The notes: generated from the sequence alone by a model not told the origin. Shown: positions 25,614 to 36,034, counted from the stretch's first letter. The stretch is DNA of 64,000 nucleotides from Blattabacterium sp. (Mastotermes darwiniensis) str. MADAR (GCF_000233435.1 NC_016146.1:97701-161700), one strand, 5' to 3'. Numbers and translations are program-made.

Positions 25614-26351
25614 TTATCTTTTTTTTGCAACTACTTGGTCTTTATATTGTAAATCAATACTTTTGTATCGATTAATATCTATTTTATTTAGATACTGCTT
25701 ATAAAAAGCTTTTAATTTATTCAATTTTATTTTAAAATCTTTTAGGTTTCCTAATATAATATGATGATTTCCTATTTTTGGAATTAAAATAAATAAATCG
25801 GTTTTTTTTATACCAATAATTTGGTTTTTCAATAACTCATCAGAGTTTATGGTTTGTACTAAATCAGATAAATGTTTTTTTTCTTCCTTTGAAAAGGATC
25901 CTTTTGCTAAAAGAACTTTTGAAGAATAAAAAGAAGAAAGCTTTAAATTTTCCGCATCTTTAGTAAGATAATATTCTTCATTTCCATTTTTTATTCTTAA
26001 AATTGGTTCCTTTTGCCAAACTTTAATATTTAGAATTCCATCTACACTAAGAAATACTTCAGATTTTTTTATAAAAGGGGAATTATTTAATTTTTGTTCC
26101 ATTTTTAATATACACAATTGACCGATTTTTTTTTCAATTTTTTCTATTCTAGGAAATAGAATATTTTTAATAATTTCTTCATTCAAAAAATGATTTTTGG
26201 ATAATGGATCAATGATAATATTTAATTTCTCTAAATTTCTATTTTTATGTATTTTTTGAGAAAAATAAAAAAAGAATATCATAAGACTCATATATAAAAA
26301 AAATAAAATAGGGATAAAGGGTCTTTTATATTTTTTCATTGATTTATCCAT
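25614..26351 (-). CDS. ftsQ: Cell division protein FtsQ
   Basis: A 245-residue bitopic protein that connects early and late division proteins. It has a short basic N-terminus, one membrane segment ('PFIPILFFLYMSLMIFFFYF', about residues 12-31), then a periplasmic part with a POTRA-like segment ('INSDELLKNQIIGIKKT' lies in the later beta domain). Sequence conservation in FtsQ is low; identification rests on topology, length and its place between murC and ftsA. It overlaps murC by 8 bases; an ATG four codons in (26339) would avoid the overlap. Confidence 0.85.
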   Translation of the reverse strand: MDKSMKKYKRPFIPILFFLYMSLMIFFFYFSQKIHKNRNLEKLNIIIDPLSKNHFLNEEIIKNILFPRIEKIEKKIGQLCILKMEQKLNNSPFIKKSEVFLSVDGILNIKVWQKEPILRIKNGNEEYYLTKDAENLKLSSFYSSKVLLAKGSFSKEEKKHLSDLVQTINSDELLKNQIIGIKKTDLFILIPKIGNHHIILGNLKDFKIKLNKLKAFYKQYLNKIDINRYKSIDLQYKDQVVAKKR

Positions 26352-27741
26352 ATTTTTTATGCAACCATTTTTTGATTGGTTGAATCAATGTATCTATATT
26401 TCCCGCACCTATTGTAAGTAGAATATCAAAATTCTTTTTTGGAATTATTTCTAAAACTTTGGATATAGTAGACAATTCTTTATTTTTATAATTCATTTTT
26501 ATTTTATCTAATAAATTATTGGAACTAATGCCATCAATGGGTAGTTCTCTGGCTGGATAAATATCCAATAAAATTAAAAGGTCAAGATTTTCTAAACTTT
26601 TGGCAAAATCTTTTTCAAAGAATTTTGTTCTACTAAATAAATGAGGTTGAAAAATTCCTAATATTTTTTTATCCGGAAAACACTTTCTTATAGTACTAAT
26701 CAATGCGTTAATTTCTGTAGGATGATGAGCATAATCATCTATATATATTTTTTTTCTAGATTTATAATGGATAGAATATCTCCTTTTAATCCCTTTAAAT
26801 AAAAATAAGGATTTACGTATTTTTTCACTGTTTATTTTCAGATAATCAGATATAGCCAATGCAGCAGTCACATTTTTTAAATTATGCAAACCTGGAATAG
26901 GTAAGAATAGAGATTTCCATGTTTCTTTTGGAGTATGAAAATCGAAATACCATTTATTTTCTTTTATAGAAATATTATTCGAATAATAATCTCCTTCTTT
27001 TTCTTCTACAGAATAATGGATAACGTTGTTCTTAACATACGGAAAATATTCTTCTTCTTGACAAAGAAAAAGTTTCTTATATGGATTTTCTAGTTTATTG
27101 TAAAAGTCTACATAAGCCTTTATCAAGGCCTCTTTTTTAGGATAAGTATCTATATGATCTCTGTCTAAAGAGGTAATACATGCGATATTTGGAGATAAAT
27201 ATAAAAAAGAATGATCAAATTCATCGGCTTCTACCAAGAAAATTTCCGTTCCATTTAAAATAAGATTAGATTGATAATTTTCAGAAATTCCTCCTAAAAA
27301 AGCTGTAAACTTTTTTCCAGCACTATATAAAATATGTCCTAGTAAGGTACAAGTGGTTGTTTTTCCATGTGTTCCTCCTATAGCTATACAAGTTTTATTT
27401 TTTGTAATTAGAGCTAATACCTGAGAACGTTTTTTGATATTTTTTCCATATCTTTTTTTTAGAAAAATCCATTGTCTATGATTATCTGGAATAGATGGGG
27501 TATAGACAATTAAACATTGTGTAGAAGAAGAATTAATCCATTTGGGTAACATTTCTGTATCATCCTTATAATTTATGAATATTCCTTCTTTTTCTAATTC
27601 TGTGGTTAAAGAGGTCCTATATCTATCATAACCAGAAACTTTTTTACCCATAGAATGAAAATATCTTGCTAAGGAACTCATTCCTATTCCACCTATTCCT
27701 AAAAAGTAAAAGGCCTCAATTTTATTGAGATTCAATATCAT
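26344..27741 (-). CDS. murC: UDP-N-acetylmuramate--L-alanine ligase
   Basis: A 465-residue Mur ligase adding L-Ala to UDP-MurNAc. The N-terminal Rossmann part begins 'FYFLGIGGIGMSSLARYFHS'; the ATP loop is 'CIAIGGTHGKTTTCTLLGHI'; 'ADEFDHSFLYLSPNIACITS' and 'DDYAHHPTEINALISTI' are family signatures, the latter near residue 330. All expected motifs look intact. It overlaps murG by 4 bases (ATGA) and ftsQ by 8, showing translational coupling. The D-Ala ligase gene (ddl) that often follows murC is absent here. Confidence 0.97.
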   Translation of the reverse strand: MILNLNKIEAFYFLGIGGIGMSSLARYFHSMGKKVSGYDRYRTSLTTELEKEGIFINYKDDTEMLPKWINSSSTQCLIVYTPSIPDNHRQWIFLKKRYGKNIKKRSQVLALITKNKTCIAIGGTHGKTTTCTLLGHILYSAGKKFTAFLGGISENYQSNLILNGTEIFLVEADEFDHSFLYLSPNIACITSLDRDHIDTYPKKEALIKAYVDFYNKLENPYKKLFLCQEEEYFPYVKNNVIHYSVEEKEGDYYSNNISIKENKWYFDFHTPKETWKSLFLPIPGLHNLKNVTAALAISDYLKINSEKIRKSLFLFKGIKRRYSIHYKSRKKIYIDDYAHHPTEINALISTIRKCFPDKKILGIFQPHLFSRTKFFEKDFAKSLENLDLLILLDIYPARELPIDGISSNNLLDKIKMNYKNKELSTISKVLEIIPKKNFDILLTIGAGNIDTLIQPIKKWLHKKYG

Positions 27742-28850
27742 AAAATAATCTGTAAAATTTCGTTGACAATATCGTTCGTTGCTTTAGGTTTTCCTAACTG
27801 TAAAATATTTCTGCTCATTTTTTTTTTCCTGTTAGGATCATTCAGGAGTTTTATAGTGGTATCCACTAATTTTTTATCTATTTCTTCATTTTTAATTATC
27901 ATAGCCGCCTCTTTATCCTCCAATATTTTAGCATTTCTATTTTGATGATCATCTGAAGACCAAGGTAAAGGAATCAATATGTAGGGTTTTCCTATCAAAC
28001 ATATTTCTGATATGGTTAAAGCTCCAGCTCTAGACACAATAATATCTGCTGCAGCATAACAGATCGGAATATTTTCAATAAATTCCATTACAATAAAATT
28101 TTTATGATAGGAAAGTGTATGGTTTCTTTTTATTTTATGAATATCCATTCTTCCTACTTGCCAAATAAGTTGGATATCAAAATGTATCAATTTTTTTAAC
28201 CCATTTATCCAAGCGTTGTTAATACTATTGGATCCCTGACTCCCTCCCATAGATAGAATAATAGGTCTATCCATTTTTAATCCTAAATAGAAACAAGCTT
28301 TTTCTCTACTAGGTAATTGTAATATTTCAGATCTTACTGGATTTCCAGTTATTATAGTCTTTTCCTTTGGAAAATATTTTTTCGATTCTTCAAAAGCAAT
28401 ACATACTTTCTTAGCATAAGAAGAGAATATTCTATTGGTAAACCCAGGAAAGGAATTTTGTTCTTGAATAAAAATGGGAATTTTATTTTTTTTTGCAGCA
28501 TATAAAGTAGGAAAACTAACGTATCCACCTGTTCCAATAACTATATCAGGAGAAAACTTTTTTAAAATTCTCCTTGAGAAAAAGAAGCTATACATTAATT
28601 CCATAGATAAAATAAAAAATCCTGATAAAGAAAAAAATTTATCTCTTCCACCTGAAATACAAATCCCTTCAATTTTATATCCAAATTTAGGGATTTCTTG
28701 CATTTCCATATTATTTTTAGATCCAATAAATAAAATATTTACTTTTGGAATCTGTTTTTTCAGTTCATCTGCTATAGCTATTCCAGGATAGATATGTCCT
28801 CCTGTTCCTCCACTTACAATAATTATTCTAGGTGTAAAAATCTTATTCAT
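27738..28850 (-). CDS. murG: Peptidoglycan glycosyltransferase MurG (lipid II synthase)
   Basis: A 370-residue GT-B fold enzyme that adds GlcNAc to lipid I at the inner face of the membrane. Glycine-rich loops: 'IIVSGGTGGHIYPGIAIADE' at the start and 'ILSMGGSQGSNSINNAW' near residue 195. The C-terminal domain shows 'ADIIVSRAGALTISEICLIG' and 'PYILIPLPWSSDDHQNRNAK', the UDP-GlcNAc site with a few substitutions such as SRAGA. Start ATG lies 8 bases inside the ftsW 3' end. Confidence 0.97.
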   Translation of the reverse strand: MNKIFTPRIIIVSGGTGGHIYPGIAIADELKKQIPKVNILFIGSKNNMEMQEIPKFGYKIEGICISGGRDKFFSLSGFFILSMELMYSFFFSRRILKKFSPDIVIGTGGYVSFPTLYAAKKNKIPIFIQEQNSFPGFTNRIFSSYAKKVCIAFEESKKYFPKEKTIITGNPVRSEILQLPSREKACFYLGLKMDRPIILSMGGSQGSNSINNAWINGLKKLIHFDIQLIWQVGRMDIHKIKRNHTLSYHKNFIVMEFIENIPICYAAADIIVSRAGALTISEICLIGKPYILIPLPWSSDDHQNRNAKILEDKEAAMIIKNEEIDKKLVDTTIKLLNDPNRKKKMSRNILQLGKPKATNDIVNEILQIIL

Positions 28851-30030
28851 TATTAATTTTTTTTCTTTGGTCTATAGGATTATCATATATGATTCTGCTA
28901 ACACTAAGTATTATTCCAAAACTGAAAAATGTAACCCACATAGAAGTTCCTCCTGCACTAATTAGTGGTAAAGTTTGTCCCGTTACAGGAAATAAACCAA
29001 CAGCTATTCCCATATTAATGAGTGCTTGATTAATAATAGGCAAACCTACAGAAAGGACCAATAAAGTACAAAAATAATTTGGGACTTTCGTAGCAATTAC
29101 CATAATTCTAAGCAAAATAAGGATATAAATGAACAGAAGAAGTATCCCTCCAAAAGATCCATATTCTTCTATAACAATAGAATAGATAAAATCTGAAGAA
29201 GATTGTGGAAGGAAAGCCTTAAAAACGCTTTTCCCTGGTCCACGACCAAATTTATTGCCTAAAACAATAGCCATTTTAGATTGTTTTATTTGATAACTTT
29301 CTTCAGAATCCTTATCCAAAAAATTTTCTATACGATTTTTCCATGTATAAACTCGATTCATTGGTTTTTTTTCTCCCCATTTTATTACTGAGTAAATATA
29401 TATTCCTGCTGCTACAATTCCCATCAATAAAATTCCTATAACCCCTGTAAAAGGATATCCTCCTATCAAAAGAATAATTAAAACTGAAATAAAAACAATT
29501 ACAGCCGTAGAACCATTTGCTGGAAATATCAGTCCAAGAATGAAAAAAATAGGAAAAATTAAAGGAAAAAAGGAATGTATAAAGTTCATACGTTCTTTAT
29601 TTTTGGATGCTAAATATCTAGCACAGTAAATAAAAAGAACTAGTCCAGCAATGTTGGAAGTTTGAAAGGATATATTAAGGATGGGAATATGCAACCAACG
29701 AGATGCATTGACCCCATCTAGTTCTTTTTCCTGGATGATTGTAAAAAAAAGCAAAACTAAAATTATAGGAATGGTAAGTATAGACATACGATAAAAATAT
29801 TTATAGTCTATAAACTGAGTCAAAAAAAGAATGCAAAAACCAACTAGCAAAAAAAGAGCATGCTTGAATAAATAACGGAATACTGTATTTGTCCCTCCAT
29901 ACGTAGTAACTAAATTGGTACTGGCTGAATAGACTGGGAGAAAGGAAAAGATGGATAATAAGGTAATGAAAGCCCATAAATATCTATCTCCTTTTATATA
30001 TCTATTCAAAAAAATATCTATTTTTCTCAT
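28843..30030 (-). CDS. ftsW: SEDS-family septal peptidoglycan polymerase FtsW
   Basis: A 395-residue polytopic membrane protein of the SEDS family (about ten membrane segments) acting with FtsI in septal wall synthesis. Seen: 'DGVNASRWLHIPILNISFQT' (around the periplasmic loop start), 'NGSTAVIVFISVLIILLIGG' and 'PQSSSDFIYSIVIEEYGSFG' (family 'P...tDFiFa...EE.G') and 'GLFPVTGQTLPLISAGGTSM' (family 'lp.TG..LPfiS.GgSs'). Length is normal. The start lies 29 bases inside the end of murD, the longest same-strand overlap in the cluster. Confidence 0.95.
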   Translation of the reverse strand: MRKIDIFLNRYIKGDRYLWAFITLLSIFSFLPVYSASTNLVTTYGGTNTVFRYLFKHALFLLVGFCILFLTQFIDYKYFYRMSILTIPIILVLLFFTIIQEKELDGVNASRWLHIPILNISFQTSNIAGLVLFIYCARYLASKNKERMNFIHSFFPLIFPIFFILGLIFPANGSTAVIVFISVLIILLIGGYPFTGVIGILLMGIVAAGIYIYSVIKWGEKKPMNRVYTWKNRIENFLDKDSEESYQIKQSKMAIVLGNKFGRGPGKSVFKAFLPQSSSDFIYSIVIEEYGSFGGILLLFIYILILLRIMVIATKVPNYFCTLLVLSVGLPIINQALINMGIAVGLFPVTGQTLPLISAGGTSMWVTFFSFGIILSVSRIIYDNPIDQRKKINNE

Positions 30031-31384
30031 AGAAAAGTTTTCTTACTTCTTGTTTAAATTTATGACCTCTTTCCTTATAATCTTTAAAAAGATTAAAGCT
30101 GGAACATGCAGGAGATAACAGAATATTATCTCCATGAATGGATAACAGATAAGCTATACGAACAGCTTGTCTAAGACTTTCTGTTTCCACCATAATATCA
30201 ATAACATCTTGAAAAAAATTTACAAATTTTTTATTTTCCTTTCCTAAAAAAATTATGGCTTTCACTTTTTCTTTCACCAATGGAAGGAGTTCTTCATAAT
30301 CATTGCCTTTATCTTGTCCTCCTGCAATCCATATCGTAGGAGCATTCATACTTTTCAATGCATAAAAAACGGAATTCACATTAGTAGCTTTAGAATCATT
30401 AATAAATTGTACTCCATTAATATTTAGTACTTTTTCCATACGATGTTCTATAGGGGTCAACTCTAATATAGTAGAAATGATTGATTTTTTTTGAACATTT
30501 AATGTCGATGAAACAAGAACTGCAGCCATAACATTGGATAAATTATGATCCCCTTTTAAAGGAATTTTTTCTACATTGAGAATACCTATTTCTTCTTGAT
30601 TTTTATTCCGAAAAAAAATATGATTCCATTTTATATAAGCACCTACGTGTAACTTCTCTTTTATAGAAAAAGGAATACAATTGGATACAATTGGATATTT
30701 TTTAAATTCTTTTCTTATAATGGGATCATCATGATTATAAATAAAAATATCTTCCTTATTTTGATGAGTAGCAATTCTAAATTTAGAAAAAATATACTTT
30801 TCAAAGGAATTATTATATCTATTTAAATGATCCCTTGTAATGTTTAATAATACTGCAATATTTGAACGAAATTTGAAGCAATCATCCAGTTGAAAACTGC
30901 TAACTTCCAATACATAAACATCTTTTTTTTTATTTAGGACTTCTCGTGAAAAACTACGTCCAATATTTCCTGCAATTCCTACATGGATTCCCTCTTTTTT
31001 AAGAATTTTGTAAACTATGTGACTGGTAGTTGTTTTTCCATTACTTCCTGTAATGCTAATAATATAGGAAGTATTCCGATAATTTTTTCCAAATTCTAAT
31101 TCAGAAACAATGGGAATCCCAAGATAATTAATTTTCTTGATCAATGGATCTTCTCTAGAAATTCCAGGACTCTTTATAACTTTGATAGATTTCTGAATAA
31201 TTATATTTTCTGTATGTCCCTTTTCCTCAAAAGAAATTCCATTTTCTACTAAAATTTTTTTGTATTTATTGAGAATAACTCCAGAATCAGATACAAATGG
31301 TTTAAATCCCATCTTTTTAGACAATAAAGCGGCTCCTACCCCACTTTCTCCTCCACCCAATACAACGATTAAATTTTTTTTCAT
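30002..31384 (-). CDS. murD: UDP-N-acetylmuramoylalanine--D-glutamate ligase
   Basis: A 460-residue Mur ligase that adds D-Glu, made by MurI (also in this window). Rossmann start 'LIVVLGGGESGVGAALLSKK', ATP loop 'IISITGSNGKTTTSHIVYKI', 'LEVSSFQLDDCFKFRSNIAV', 'LNITRDHLNRYNNSF' and 'INDSKATNVNSVFYALKSMN' (family 'NDSKaTN'), then 'IAGGQDKGNDYEELLPL'. All catalytic motifs are present. It is 3 bases from mraY and overlaps ftsW by 29 bases. Confidence 0.96.
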   Translation of the reverse strand: MKKNLIVVLGGGESGVGAALLSKKMGFKPFVSDSGVILNKYKKILVENGISFEEKGHTENIIIQKSIKVIKSPGISREDPLIKKINYLGIPIVSELEFGKNYRNTSYIISITGSNGKTTTSHIVYKILKKEGIHVGIAGNIGRSFSREVLNKKKDVYVLEVSSFQLDDCFKFRSNIAVLLNITRDHLNRYNNSFEKYIFSKFRIATHQNKEDIFIYNHDDPIIRKEFKKYPIVSNCIPFSIKEKLHVGAYIKWNHIFFRNKNQEEIGILNVEKIPLKGDHNLSNVMAAVLVSSTLNVQKKSIISTILELTPIEHRMEKVLNINGVQFINDSKATNVNSVFYALKSMNAPTIWIAGGQDKGNDYEELLPLVKEKVKAIIFLGKENKKFVNFFQDVIDIMVETESLRQAVRIAYLLSIHGDNILLSPACSSFNLFKDYKERGHKFKQEVRKLFYEKNRYFFE

Positions 31385-31387
31385 TAT

Positions 31388-32569
31388 TTATAAGGTTAAT
31401 AAAATAAATACAATCATAGAAAGTATCATTTGTATGATAAAAAAACGGTAGGCTATCTTACTTTCATGATAACCTAGTTTTTGAAAATGATGATGTAAAG
31501 GAGCCATCAGAAAAATCCTTTTTCCTATTCCATATTTTTTTTTATAGAATCTAAAATACAATACTTGTACTATTACAGAAATATTTTCTACAAAAAAAAT
31601 TCCACCTAGAATAGGAAGAATTAATTCTTTTTTAGTTAGGATGGATATTGTTGCAATTACACTCCCTATAGTTAAACTTCCACTATCTCCCATAAAAATT
31701 TCTGCTGGATAAATATTATACCAAAGAAAACCAATTAAAGATCCCAAAAAAGAAAAAGAGAATATTAAGATTTCTTCTATATGAGGAATATAGATAAAAT
31801 GAAAATGAGAGGAATATGTTTTATTGCTGGAAACTAAGGAGAATAAGGATAAGGTAGCCAAAATTATAGAAGAAATTCCAGCCGTTAAACCATCAATTCC
31901 ATCGGTTATGTTTGCTCCGTTGGATAGAAATGTAACCATGAAAATAACGATAGGAATAAAAATAATCCATGCATATTTTTTCCATTTTTGATTATACCAA
32001 CTTAAAATATAGGCATAGTCGAATTCATTATTAGAAACAATAAGAGGAAGAGTCGTATTAAAACGATGTTCTTCCACTTCAGTATTCATTTCAGTGGTGA
32101 GGATATTATTGTTATTAAAAGACATGATACTTCCGATAAAAAGTCCTAAGAGGATTTGACCTAATATTTTTCCCAGGATACTAAGCCCATTTTTATTATA
32201 TTTTATTTTTATGTAATCATCTATAAAACCAATCGATCCAATCCATAATGTAGTTATTATCAAAATAATAACATATAAATTGTTCAATTTTGAAAAAAAA
32301 ATTGTAGGAATTAAAGTAGAAATTATAATGAGTATTCCTCCCATTGTAGTCGTTCCTTCTTTTTCTTTTTGTCCAGTAATCCCAAGATCTCGTACTCGTT
32401 CTCCTATACTTTTTTTTCTTTCATTCCATGCAATCATTTTCTTATTAACAATCAATGATATAATCATTGATAAAAAAAAAGAGATTCCAGATCTTAAAAG
32501 AATAGAATTAATACCAGGAATTAAATGCTTAAAAATATGACAAAAGATTATCATAGCCATAGCCATCAA
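31388..32569 (-). CDS. mraY: Phospho-N-acetylmuramoyl-pentapeptide-transferase
   Basis: A 393-residue ten-helix membrane enzyme making lipid I from UDP-MurNAc-pentapeptide and undecaprenyl phosphate. Motifs: 'GTTTMGGILIIISTLIPTIF', 'GFIDDYIKI', 'LSNGANITDGIDGLTAGISS' (catalytic Asp region), 'GDSGSLTIGSVIATISIL' and 'MAPLHHHFQKLGYHESKIAY'. A roughly 55-residue insert between helices 4 and 5, including 'NTTLPLIVSNNEFDYAYILS', is typical of Bacteroidota MraY. Several ATGs cluster at the start (MMAMAMII), so the exact first residue is uncertain. Confidence 0.96.
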   Translation of the reverse strand: MMAMAMIIFCHIFKHLIPGINSILLRSGISFFLSMIISLIVNKKMIAWNERKKSIGERVRDLGITGQKEKEGTTTMGGILIIISTLIPTIFFSKLNNLYVIILIITTLWIGSIGFIDDYIKIKYNKNGLSILGKILGQILLGLFIGSIMSFNNNNILTTEMNTEVEEHRFNTTLPLIVSNNEFDYAYILSWYNQKWKKYAWIIFIPIVIFMVTFLSNGANITDGIDGLTAGISSIILATLSLFSLVSSNKTYSSHFHFIYIPHIEEILIFSFSFLGSLIGFLWYNIYPAEIFMGDSGSLTIGSVIATISILTKKELILPILGGIFFVENISVIVQVLYFRFYKKKYGIGKRIFLMAPLHHHFQKLGYHESKIAYRFFIIQMILSMIVFILLTL

Positions 32570-32573
32570 TCAA

Positions 32574-34052
32574 TCATTTTCTTAAATTTTTTAAGAACTT
32601 TTTAGCAATTTTCATATCGTCAAAAGGATAACGTTTCCCTTGAATTTCTTGATAATTTTCGTGTCCTTTTCCTGCTATAACAATTATATCTTTTCTTTTT
32701 GCAATTCGAATAGCGGTTTGAATGGCTAATTTTCGATTAACAATCGTTAAAATATCCTTTTTATTTTTCTTATTGGATATAAACTTTTTCATATCTATTA
32801 ATATTTTTTCTGGATCTTCTTCCCTAGGATTATCCGATGTAAAAATAGATCTATCACATGTTTCATAAACAATTTTTCCCATTAAGGAACGTTTTTCTTT
32901 GTCTCTATTTCCTCCACAACCTATTACGCAAATTAATTTTTCCTCTTTTTTTTTGATTCCTTTAATAGTATTTAAAACTGTCTTTATTCCATCTGGATTA
33001 TGGGCGTAATCCACAATAATACGAATTCCGGAATTTGAAAAAAATTGTTCACAACGTCCTTTTATAGGTTTGATAGTATTTATTGTTTTCAATATTTCAT
33101 GTTTGTTTTTGCCCAATAATATAGATGTAGCGTAACTGGCCAATAGATTGTAAACATTAAATTCTCCAATAAAACCTGTAAAAAATGAATGACCATTAAT
33201 TATCAATCGATTTCCATTGATATTATTTATCAAAATTTTAATCCTAAAATCTGCTTTCTTTTTCAATCCATAAAAATAGGTTTTAGCAAAAACATTTTTT
33301 ATTATTTCATGTGAATTTTTATCGTCTGCATTGATTAATGCAAAGGAATTTTTCTGCAAATAATTTTCAAAAAAAAACCTTTTAACTGATAGATAATTTT
33401 CAAAGGATTGATGATAATCTAAATGGTCATGTGTAATATTGGTAAATACTCCTCCTGCAAATAACAATCCTTCAATTCTTTTTTGATGAATTCCATGTGA
33501 ACTCACTTCCATAAATCCATATTTACATCCTTGTTTCATCGAAATATTTAAATATTTATTAATATCAATGATATTTGGAGTAGTATGTTCAGTAGTAAAT
33601 TTTTTAGATAAGATTTTAATTCCAATGGTAGAAATAAGAATGGTTTTTTCTCCCATCTTATAAAATAAAGAATGAAGCATGGTAGCCACAGAGGTTTTTC
33701 CATTTGTTCCAGTAATTCCTACCAATTTTATTTTCCTTGTAGGATTATCATAAAAATTAGAAGAAATAGTTCCTAAAGCGATTATTGAATCTTGCACAAG
33801 TACATAAGTGATAGATTTTTGGATTAAAAAAGGTTTTTTTTCGCAAACTATTGTGTTAGCTCCATTTTGGATAGCCTCTATAATAAATCTATGTCCGTCT
33901 GTCCTTGTTCCTTTATGAGCGAAAAAAATCATATTTTTTTTCTTTATCATTTTGGAGCATATCGAAAGCCCTTCTATCCATTTATTAGAAGAAAATCCTA
34001 TCATTTTTAATACATCTACTTCTCTTAGAATATCTTCTAATAGTTTTTTCAT
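32574..34052 (-). CDS. murE: UDP-MurNAc-L-Ala-D-Glu--meso-diaminopimelate ligase
   Basis: A 492-residue Mur ligase adding the third amino acid. ATP loop 'LVGITGTNGKTSVATMLHSL', 'TTPNIIDINKYL' (UDP-sugar contacts), 'TNITHDHLDYHQSFENYL' and 'DYAHNPDGIKTVL' are present. The specificity motif reads 'TSDNPREEDPEKILIDM': DNPR near residue 405 marks meso-diaminopimelate, not lysine, as substrate. The wall is thus expected to be DAP-type, in line with dapF at 41.3 kb. It overlaps ftsI by 4 bases. Confidence 0.97.
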   Translation of the reverse strand: MKKLLEDILREVDVLKMIGFSSNKWIEGLSICSKMIKKKNMIFFAHKGTRTDGHRFIIEAIQNGANTIVCEKKPFLIQKSITYVLVQDSIIALGTISSNFYDNPTRKIKLVGITGTNGKTSVATMLHSLFYKMGEKTILISTIGIKILSKKFTTEHTTPNIIDINKYLNISMKQGCKYGFMEVSSHGIHQKRIEGLLFAGGVFTNITHDHLDYHQSFENYLSVKRFFFENYLQKNSFALINADDKNSHEIIKNVFAKTYFYGLKKKADFRIKILINNINGNRLIINGHSFFTGFIGEFNVYNLLASYATSILLGKNKHEILKTINTIKPIKGRCEQFFSNSGIRIIVDYAHNPDGIKTVLNTIKGIKKKEEKLICVIGCGGNRDKEKRSLMGKIVYETCDRSIFTSDNPREEDPEKILIDMKKFISNKKNKKDILTIVNRKLAIQTAIRIAKRKDIIVIAGKGHENYQEIQGKRYPFDDMKIAKKFLKNLRK

Positions 34053-36034
34053 TCTTCTAGTTTAAGAAATATAATTTTATTCTTTATCAATTTATTTCCA
34101 GGTTTTAAGGACTGATGAATAATTTTTCCTATTCCTTGATATCGGATATTCCATCCTCTATTTTCCAATAAAGGAATGATCTCTTTTCCAGGAAATGAAA
34201 TAACATTAGGCATTCTTTTTTGATCCAAAGAATGGTTCAATGAATAATAGTTTTTGGACTCTTTAATTTTTTTGATTAAATCATTATCTACTTTCGTTTG
34301 GTCAAGTATTTTTTTTCCTATTATTGGATAAATATACCTAGCTATTTTGTCAAAAACTGGGACTGCTGCTTCTATTCCGTAATATCCTCTTTCTGGTCTT
34401 GAAATGATTACAATACAAGAATATTTTGGTTTTTTTGCAGGAAAATACCCTACAAAAGAACTATTGTAAGATAGAGGAGTACTTTTTATCCAATAATCTA
34501 ACTGTGTAGTTCCAGTTTTTCCTGCATAAGGATATTCTGGATGATAATATTTTTTAGCTGTTCCATTTTTTACGACTCCTTCTAGCATATTTTTAATTTT
34601 TTTTAAGGATTCTTTTGAAGCTATAGAAGGATTCATAACAATAGGTTTGGTATACTTTTTAACACTTTTTCCATGAAATTTAATTTCTCTAATGAAAACA
34701 GGTTTAATCATTTTTCCTTCGTTAGCAATAGCATTATAAAAAGTGAGAATTTGTAAAGGAGTTAGTTTTAGGTTATATCCGAAAGTCATCCATGGCAACG
34801 TAATACTGCTCCAATTTTTTTTTCCAGGTTTTGGGATAAAAGGTCTACTTTCTCCTGGAATATCTATTCCTATTTTTTTATCTAATTTCCATTTAATCAA
34901 ATGTTCTATGAATTTTTCTGGATGATTTTTGTAATTCTCATAAATAATTTTTGCTATTCCTACATTTGAAGAATTTTCCAATATTTGTTTAGGATTCATT
35001 TTTACATATCCTCTGTAATGACTATCGCGTATTATTTTTCCTTTTAATTCCATAACTCCACCTTTTGTATTCACCATCATGTTCGTATCTATTTTTTTAT
35101 CTTCTAAAGCTGCAAGAATAGCCATTGTTTTAAAAGTAGATCCAGGTTCATTTCCTTCCCATACCGAAAAATTTCTTAAATCTTCATAAGTATTTTTTTT
35201 CGTTCTTTCTAGATTAATCATAGCCGTTATTTCTCCACTTCTTACATCCATGAGAACAACACATCCGTGATCTGCATGAGAAATGTATAATTCTTTAAGT
35301 AAGGCATGATAAGCAATATCCTGTAAAGATGTATCTATGGTAGAATAAACGTCTTTTCCATCTTCTGGATCAATTACTGAATCCAATGGTTTCCATATTT
35401 TAGAGCTAATACGTTGTTCCAATCGTTTGCCATCCCTTCCTTTAAGATATTTACTAAAGGCTCCTTCTAGTCCAGCTTTTCCTCTATGATCATCGTATCC
35501 TAATGTTCTTTTTCCTATATTTTCTAGTGTATGGACTCTGCTCGTTTTCTTTTCGACAATAAAACCTCCTCGTATTTGTCCTTTATTAAAAATGGGAAAT
35601 CTTCGTAATATTTTTAAATGTGGATAATCTAAATTTTTCGCTAATAAAAAATATCTATTTCCCTTTTTTTTTTCGTATTGGAATTTATTATAAAAAAAAG
35701 ACTTTGGTTTATTAAATAAGGAGGACAAAGAATCACACAAAAAGGAAATATTTTCTCGAAACACTTTTTCCGATATTGATCTAAAATCAATATGAATATC
35801 ATACCTTATAATGGACATGGCTAAAATACTGCTATCTGAAGCATAAATATTACCACGTTTGGCCTTAATTAAATTGGTTCTAATTGTTTGTCCTATAACA
35901 GACTTTTTGTACTTTTCTGAACAATTTTGAATATGGAATAAATTAAAAATAATTAGAGAGGCAATAAAAATGAATAAACAACCAATTAAGTAGGATTTAT
36001 ACAATAAAATATATCTTTTCCGTTTCATTTTCAT
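34049..36034 (-). CDS. ftsI: Septal transpeptidase FtsI/PBP3 with C-terminal PASTA domain
   Basis: A 661-residue class B penicillin-binding protein. It has one N-terminal membrane segment ('YLIGCLFIFIASLIIFNLF', about 15-33), the pedestal domain, then the transpeptidase with SxxK in 'GNEPGSTFKTMAILAALEDK', SxN in 'ILENSSNVGIAKI' and KTG in 'YAGKTGTTQLDYW'. The C-terminal 55 residues, from 'RMPNVISFPGKEIIPLLENR', form a PASTA domain, usual for Bacteroidota FtsI. All catalytic residues are intact, so septal cross-linking should work. ATGs at 36034 and 36028 both serve. Confidence 0.96.
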   Translation of the reverse strand: MKMKRKRYILLYKSYLIGCLFIFIASLIIFNLFHIQNCSEKYKKSVIGQTIRTNLIKAKRGNIYASDSSILAMSIIRYDIHIDFRSISEKVFRENISFLCDSLSSLFNKPKSFFYNKFQYEKKKGNRYFLLAKNLDYPHLKILRRFPIFNKGQIRGGFIVEKKTSRVHTLENIGKRTLGYDDHRGKAGLEGAFSKYLKGRDGKRLEQRISSKIWKPLDSVIDPEDGKDVYSTIDTSLQDIAYHALLKELYISHADHGCVVLMDVRSGEITAMINLERTKKNTYEDLRNFSVWEGNEPGSTFKTMAILAALEDKKIDTNMMVNTKGGVMELKGKIIRDSHYRGYVKMNPKQILENSSNVGIAKIIYENYKNHPEKFIEHLIKWKLDKKIGIDIPGESRPFIPKPGKKNWSSITLPWMTFGYNLKLTPLQILTFYNAIANEGKMIKPVFIREIKFHGKSVKKYTKPIVMNPSIASKESLKKIKNMLEGVVKNGTAKKYYHPEYPYAGKTGTTQLDYWIKSTPLSYNSSFVGYFPAKKPKYSCIVIISRPERGYYGIEAAVPVFDKIARYIYPIIGKKILDQTKVDNDLIKKIKESKNYYSLNHSLDQKRMPNVISFPGKEIIPLLENRGWNIRYQGIGKIIHQSLKPGNKLIKNKIIFLKLEE